From Herbidospora solisilvae (GTDB taxonomy: Bacteria > Actinomycetota > Actinomycetes > Streptosporangiales > Streptosporangiaceae): 64,000 bases of DNA. The first letter of the stretch is position 1; each line of letters begins with the position of its first letter. The stretch spans positions 310,001-374,000 of the forward strand of contig NZ_WXEW01000002.1 in assembly GCF_009901565.1 (NCBI RefSeq), in the 5' to 3' direction. The translations under genes were made by a program, and so were the position numbers. This document shows positions 59,530 to 64,000 of this stretch, piece by piece. The notes beneath the pieces were generated by a model that did no database searches, was not told where the DNA came from, and saw nothing but the letters and a program-made list of their open reading frames with translations.

Positions 59530-62500
59530 ATGAACACGCTCTCCGATCTCCAGACCCGCCTGTCCGGCCTGATGCTGCGCGACCAGCGGCGGTTGCGCCG
59601 CCGTGTCGACGGCGTGCGCAAGGTACGCGACCCCAAGGCCCGCCAGAAGATTCTCACCGAACTGTCCGGCGAAGTCGAGACCGCCGAGGCACGGGTCGCC
59701 GCCCGCCGCGAGGCGATGCCGGCGATCGGTTACCCTGCGCAACTTCCGGTCAGCCAGCGCAAAGACGACCTGCTCGACGCCATCCGCGACAACCAGGTCG
59801 TGATCGTCGCGGGGGAGACCGGGTCGGGCAAGACCACCCAGCTTCCCAAGATCTGCCTGGAGCTGGGGAGGGGCGTACAGGGGCAGATCGGGCACACCCA
59901 GCCACGCCGCCTGGCCGCCCGCACCGTCGCCGAGCGCATCGCCGAAGAGCTGAACATCGAGCTGGGCGGGGCCGTCGGCTACAAGGTCAGGTTCACCGAC
60001 CAGTCGAGCGACAACACGCTGGTCAAGCTGATGACCGACGGCATCCTGCTGGCCGAGATGCAGACCGACCGCTTTCTCAGCCAGTACGACACCCTCATTA
60101 TCGACGAGGCCCACGAGCGCAGCCTCAACATCGACTTCATCCTCGGCTACCTGAAGCAGCTGCTCCCCAAGCGCCCCGACCTGAAGGTCGTCATCACCTC
60201 GGCGACCATCGACCCCGAACGCTTCTCCCGCCACTTCGACGACGCCCCGATCATCGAGGTCAGCGGCCGAACCTACCCGGTCGAGGTCCGCTACCGCCCG
60301 ATCGAAGACGAGCAGGACGACCAGACCCAGGCCATCGTCGACGCCGTCGACGAACTGGTCGCCGAGGGGCCGGGCGACATCCTGGTCTTCCTCAGCGGCG
60401 AACGCGAGATCCGCGACACCGCCGAGGCGCTGAAGGGCCGCCGCGAGGAGGTCCTGCCCCTCTACGCCCGCCTGTCGGCCGCCGAGCAGCACAAGGTCTT
60501 CCAGCGAGGGTCGCGCCGACGGATCGTGCTGGCGACCAACGTCGCCGAGACCTCGCTGACCGTGCCGGGCATCAAATACGTCATCGACCCCGGCACCGCC
60601 CGCATCTCCCGCTACAGCCACCGGCTGAAGGTGCAGCGGCTGCCGATCGAGCCGATCTCCCAGGCGTCGGCCAACCAGCGGAAGGGCCGCTGCGGGCGTA
60701 CCAGCGACGGCATCTGCATCCGCCTCTACGGCGAGGACGACTTCACCGGACGCCCCGAGTTCACCGACCCCGAGATCCTGCGCACCAACCTGGCCAGCGT
60801 CATCCTCCAGATGACCAGCCTGGGCCTGGGCGACATCTCGGCGTTCCCGTTCGTCGAGCCGCCCGACCAGCGCCAGGTCAAAGACGGCGTCAACCTCCTC
60901 CAGGAGCTCGGCGCCCTCGACGCCAAGGGCCTCACCCCGATGGGCCGCAAGCTCGCCCAGCTCCCGGTCGACCCACGCCTGGCTCGGATGGTCCTGGAGG
61001 CCCAGACCAACGGCTGCGCCCGCGAAGTGATGATCATCACGGCGGCGTTGTCGATCCAGGACCCGCGCGAGCGCCCCGCCGACAAGCAGCAGGCCGCCGA
61101 CGAGAAGCACCGCCGGTTCGCCGACAAGGAATCCGACTTCCTGACCTATCTGAACCTGTGGCGCTACCTGCGCGAACAGCAGAAGGAGCTGTCGTCGAGC
61201 GCGTTCCGGCGGTTGTGCAAGGCCGAATACCTCAACTACCTGCGCGTGCGCGAATGGCAGGACATCGACGCCCAGCTCCGCTCGGTCGCCCGCACCCTGG
61301 GCGTGGTGCTCAACACGGCCGACGCCGACCCGCAGCGGGTGCACCTGTCGCTGCTCGCCGGACTGCTCTCGCACATCGGCGTGAAGGACGTCGCGAAGAA
61401 GGACCAACCGGGCGGCCGCCGCCCGATGACCGAGTACATCGGCGCCCGCAACGCGCGCTTCGCCATCTTCCCCGGCTCGGCGCTGGCCCGGCAGCAGCCC
61501 CAGTGGGTCATGTCGGCCGAACTCGTCGAGACGAGCCGCCTGTGGGCGCGGGTGAACGCCAAGATCGAACCGTCGTGGATCGAGCCGCTGGCCCAGCACC
61601 TGGTCAAACGCACCTACAGCGAACCGCACTGGGAGAAGGACCAGGCCGCCGTGATGGCCTACGAGAAGGTCACCCTGTACGGCGTCCCGATCGTCACCGA
61701 GCGCAAGGTCAACTACGGCCGCATCGACCCCGAGCTGGCCCGCGAGCTGTTCATCCGCAACGCCCTGGTCGAGGGCGACTGGCGCACCCACCACCGCTTC
61801 TTCCACGAGAACCGCAAACTGCTCGCCGAGGCCGCCGAACTGGAGGAGAAGGCCCGCCGCCGCGACATCGTCGTCGACGACGAGACCCTCTTCGACTTCT
61901 ACGACCAGCGCATTCCGAACGACGTGGTCTCCGGCGCCCACTTCGACGCGTGGTGGAAGAAGCAGCCCGACAAGTCGTCGCTGACCTTCACGCCCGAGAT
62001 GCTGGTCAACGAGAACTCCGGCGTCTCCGCCCAGGACTACCCCGACGCCGTCCGCCAGGGCGGCCACCGGATGCGGCTGACCTACCAGTTCGAACCCGGC
62101 ACCGAGGCCGACGGCGTGACCGTCCACGTCCCGCTGTCGGTGCTCAACCAGGTGACCGACGCGGGCCTCGACTGGCAGATCCCCGGCCTGCGCGAGGAAC
62201 TGGTCACTGCCCTGATCCGGTCGCTGCCCAAGCACCTGCGCCGCAACTTCGTGCCGGCCCCCAACTACGCCAAGGCCGTGCTCGCCCAGGTGAAACCCGG
62301 TAGCGAGCCCCTGCTCGACGCCCTCGAACGGGAGCTGCTGCGGCAGACGGGCGTCGCCGTGCCCCGCGACGCGTGGAACGTCGAGGCGCTGCCCGACCAC
62401 CTGCGGGTCACCTACCGGGTCGTCGACGACAACCGCCGCACGGTCGCCGAGGACAAGGACCTCCAGGGCCTGAAACGCCGCCTCGCCCCCAAGATCCGCG

Positions 62501-63363
62501 AGACTCTGTCGGAGGCCGCCGACACCCTCGAACGGACCGGCCTGACGTCGTGGACCATCGGCACCCTCCCGAAGGTCTTCGAACAGGGCCGCCTCAAGGC
62601 CTACCCGGCGCTGACCGACCAGACGACCAGCGTCGCGGTCCGCATGTACGAGACGGCGGCCGAACAGGAGCGCGCCATGTGGGCCGGCACCCGCCGCCTG
62701 GTGCTGCTCAACGTGGTGAACCCCGCCAAGCAGATCCTGCGCGGCCTGTCGACGGCCGAGAAGTTGTCGCTCTCCCGCAGCCCCCACGGCGGCGCCCCCG
62801 CCCTGTTCGACGACTGCGTCGCCTGCGCCGCCGACAAGCTCATCGCCGACGCCAAGGGCCCCGCCTGGGACGAACTGGCCTTCACCGCCCTGCTCGACCA
62901 GGTCCGCGCCGACCTCTACAGCGTCACCTGGGAGACGGTCACGAGGGTGGAGAAGGTGCTCGGCGTCTGGCACGCCGTCCAGAACCGGCTCCAGGGCCCG
63001 CCCGACATCGTGGCCGACGTCAACGACCAGCTCTCCTCGCTCGTCTACCCGGGCTTCGTCCTGGAGACCGGCTACCGCCGCCTCCCCGACCTGCACCGCT
63101 ACCTGCGGGCCGTCGAACGGCGGCTGGAGAAGCTGCCCGACGACGTCCACCGCGACCGCACCCTGATGCACCAGCTCCACGACCTCGAAGACGACTACCG
63201 CGACCTGGTCGCGGGCCTGCCCCCGGCCCGGCGCACCGCCCCAGCGGTGGGCGAGATCAGGTGGATGTTGGAGGAACTCAGGGTCAGCTTCTTCGCCCAG
63301 CAGTTGGGCACCCCGACCCCCGTGTCGGAGAAACGCATCAGAAAGGCGATGGCCCAGCTATGA
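59530..63363 (+). CDS. hrpA: ATP-dependent RNA helicase, HrpA type
   Basis: A 1,277-residue DEAH-box helicase. Motif I is AGETGSGKTTQLPK, motif II IIDEAHERSLN, motif III ITSATID and motif VI QRKGRCGRTSDG. Helicase-associated and OB-fold domains follow, and a long C-terminal HrpA-specific region (DUF3418-like) reaches the end. Length matches HrpA (about 1,300). It acts in RNA processing or ribosome rescue. ATG 59530 lies after GAGGATGGG. The stop overlaps the next gene by 4 bases. Confidence 0.95.
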   Translation: MNTLSDLQTRLSGLMLRDQRRLRRRVDGVRKVRDPKARQKILTELSGEVETAEARVAARREAMPAIGYPAQLPVSQRKDDLLDAIRDNQVVIVAGETGSGKTTQLPKICLELGRGVQGQIGHTQPRRLAARTVAERIAEELNIELGGAVGYKVRFTDQSSDNTLVKLMTDGILLAEMQTDRFLSQYDTLIIDEAHERSLNIDFILGYLKQLLPKRPDLKVVITSATIDPERFSRHFDDAPIIEVSGRTYPVEVRYRPIEDEQDDQTQAIVDAVDELVAEGPGDILVFLSGEREIRDTAEALKGRREEVLPLYARLSAAEQHKVFQRGSRRRIVLATNVAETSLTVPGIKYVIDPGTARISRYSHRLKVQRLPIEPISQASANQRKGRCGRTSDGICIRLYGEDDFTGRPEFTDPEILRTNLASVILQMTSLGLGDISAFPFVEPPDQRQVKDGVNLLQELGALDAKGLTPMGRKLAQLPVDPRLARMVLEAQTNGCAREVMIITAALSIQDPRERPADKQQAADEKHRRFADKESDFLTYLNLWRYLREQQKELSSSAFRRLCKAEYLNYLRVREWQDIDAQLRSVARTLGVVLNTADADPQRVHLSLLAGLLSHIGVKDVAKKDQPGGRRPMTEYIGARNARFAIFPGSALARQQPQWVMSAELVETSRLWARVNAKIEPSWIEPLAQHLVKRTYSEPHWEKDQAAVMAYEKVTLYGVPIVTERKVNYGRIDPELARELFIRNALVEGDWRTHHRFFHENRKLLAEAAELEEKARRRDIVVDDETLFDFYDQRIPNDVVSGAHFDAWWKKQPDKSSLTFTPEMLVNENSGVSAQDYPDAVRQGGHRMRLTYQFEPGTEADGVTVHVPLSVLNQVTDAGLDWQIPGLREELVTALIRSLPKHLRRNFVPAPNYAKAVLAQVKPGSEPLLDALERELLRQTGVAVPRDAWNVEALPDHLRVTYRVVDDNRRTVAEDKDLQGLKRRLAPKIRETLSEAADTLERTGLTSWTIGTLPKVFEQGRLKAYPALTDQTTSVAVRMYETAAEQERAMWAGTRRLVLLNVVNPAKQILRGLSTAEKLSLSRSPHGGAPALFDDCVACAADKLIADAKGPAWDELAFTALLDQVRADLYSVTWETVTRVEKVLGVWHAVQNRLQGPPDIVADVNDQLSSLVYPGFVLETGYRRLPDLHRYLRAVERRLEKLPDDVHRDRTLMHQLHDLEDDYRDLVAGLPPARRTAPAVGEIRWMLEELRVSFFAQQLGTPTPVSEKRIRKAMAQL

Positions 63364-64000
63364 CGATCCGCTCCGTGGTGCTCGACGTCGGCGAGACCCT
63401 GATCGACGAGTCGCGCATCTGGTGGCGCTGGTCCAAACGTCTCGGCGTGACGCCGCTGACCTTCATGGGCGCCCTGGGCGCGATGGCGGCCACCGGCGGG
63501 TCCTACCGCCAGGCGTTCGAACTGGTCGCCCCCGGTCGCGACATCTCCGCCGAACTGGCCGCGTGGAAGAAGGACGACCCCAACGGCCTGCGCGAGAACT
63601 TCGACGCCGACGACCTCTACCCCGACGTGAGGTCGTCGCTGGCCGCGATGCGCGACGCCGGCTACCAGGTCGTCATCGCGGGCAACCAGCCCATCCAGGC
63701 CTACGACCAGCTCGTGGCCATGGACCTGCCCCACGACGGCATCTACACGAGCGCCGGGTGGGGCGTCTCCAAGCCCGCCCCGGAGTTCTTCGGCAAGGTC
63801 CTGGCCGTGACGGGCCACGCGCCGGAGGAGATCCTCTACGTGGGCGACCGGATGGACAACGACGTCCTGCCCGCCCTGGCGGCCGGGATGAAGACGGCGC
63901 TGCTGCGGCGTGGGCCGTGGGGGTACCTGCACGCCCGCCGCGACGACGCCGCGAAGGCCGACATGATCGTCGACAGCCTGACCGAACTCGCCGAGCGGCT
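63360..64000 (+). CDS. HAD-superfamily hydrolase (3' end outside the window)
   Basis: The frame is open from ATG 63360, which overlaps the hrpA stop, to the window edge (213 codons). HAD motif I is SVVLDVGETLIDE, where the second Asp of DxD is Gly-shifted to DVGET as in some subfamilies. Motif II is in VVIAGNQPIQA, the motif III Lys in WGVSKPAPEFF, and motif IV reads LYVGDRMDNDVLPALAAGM. It is a small-molecule phosphatase/haloacid-dehalogenase-like enzyme of unknown substrate, co-transcribed with hrpA. Confidence 0.88.
   Translation, partial: MTIRSVVLDVGETLIDESRIWWRWSKRLGVTPLTFMGALGAMAATGGSYRQAFELVAPGRDISAELAAWKKDDPNGLRENFDADDLYPDVRSSLAAMRDAGYQVVIAGNQPIQAYDQLVAMDLPHDGIYTSAGWGVSKPAPEFFGKVLAVTGHAPEEILYVGDRMDNDVLPALAAGMKTALLRRGPWGYLHARRDDAAKADMIVDSLTELAER

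Noticed and set aside
58939-63180. A 1,413-codon open frame on the minus strand opposite hrpA
   Set aside because: Low-complexity Val/Gly/Asp-rich translation without motifs; the plus strand encodes an intact HrpA helicase.

Overview
The window is high-GC actinobacterial DNA with dense genes, many 4-base (ATGA/GTGA) overlaps and frequent GTG starts. Gene content (homodimeric pyruvate dehydrogenase E1, polyphosphate glucokinase, many two-component systems, secreted CBM32 glycosidases, a lasso-peptide locus and an NRPS locus) suggests a spore-forming filamentous actinomycete, most likely of the Streptosporangiales. The genus cannot be fixed from the sequence alone. No rRNA, tRNA, transposase or CRISPR array was seen.

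Layout. 1-3.9 kb: 3' end of aceE, a membrane protein/TetR pair, a decayed cysteine-peptidase remnant and a membrane-anchored trypsin-like protease. 3.9-9.2 kb: lipoprotein, HlyD-like adaptor, MacB-like ABC ATPase and permease, OmpR-type regulator and histidine kinase. A shared promoter motif lies in front of both halves of this system. 9.2-22.4 kb: WYL regulator, esterase, an unusual kinase-like/kinase-like/LuxR trio, Gfo-Idh-MocA plus ThuA, DUF6518 protein, ABC exporter with MarR, and small accessory genes. Among the latter are a DUF4143 ATPase preceded by 23-bp repeats and a small gene bracketed by two identical 36-bp hairpins. 22.5-27.5 kb: a polyol PTS operon (DeoR regulator, 1-phosphofructokinase, IIC, IIB, IIA, zinc dehydrogenase, HPr).

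27.6-31.4 kb: a ROK-type regulator followed by a compact lasso-peptide locus. It has a 47-residue precursor with predicted core GNSSSGNADANSDYYW (Gly1-Asp9 ring), a cyclase carrying an in-frame 87-bp duplication, and a fused recognition-element/leader-peptidase. 31.4-35 kb: a secreted protein of unknown role and a LAL-type LuxR regulator.

35-52.8 kb: a carbohydrate/NRPS island. A secreted CBM32-DUF1996 protein, a GH3 beta-glucosidase, a small NRPS cluster and a 1,129-residue CBM32/GH16-like/clan GH-A protein are tied together by five LacI-family-type palindromes. The NRPS cluster comprises a C-A-T module, a glycosyltransferase, a free carrier protein and a C-A-T-TE module fused to an MFS exporter. 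The TE has Cys in place of the nucleophilic Ser. No LacI gene is in the window.

53-64 kb: membrane protein, NarL-type two-component system, polyphosphate glucokinase with a 250-residue repetitive basic tail, diacylglycerol-kinase-like protein, receiver-less winged-helix regulator, HrpA-type helicase and a truncated HAD hydrolase.
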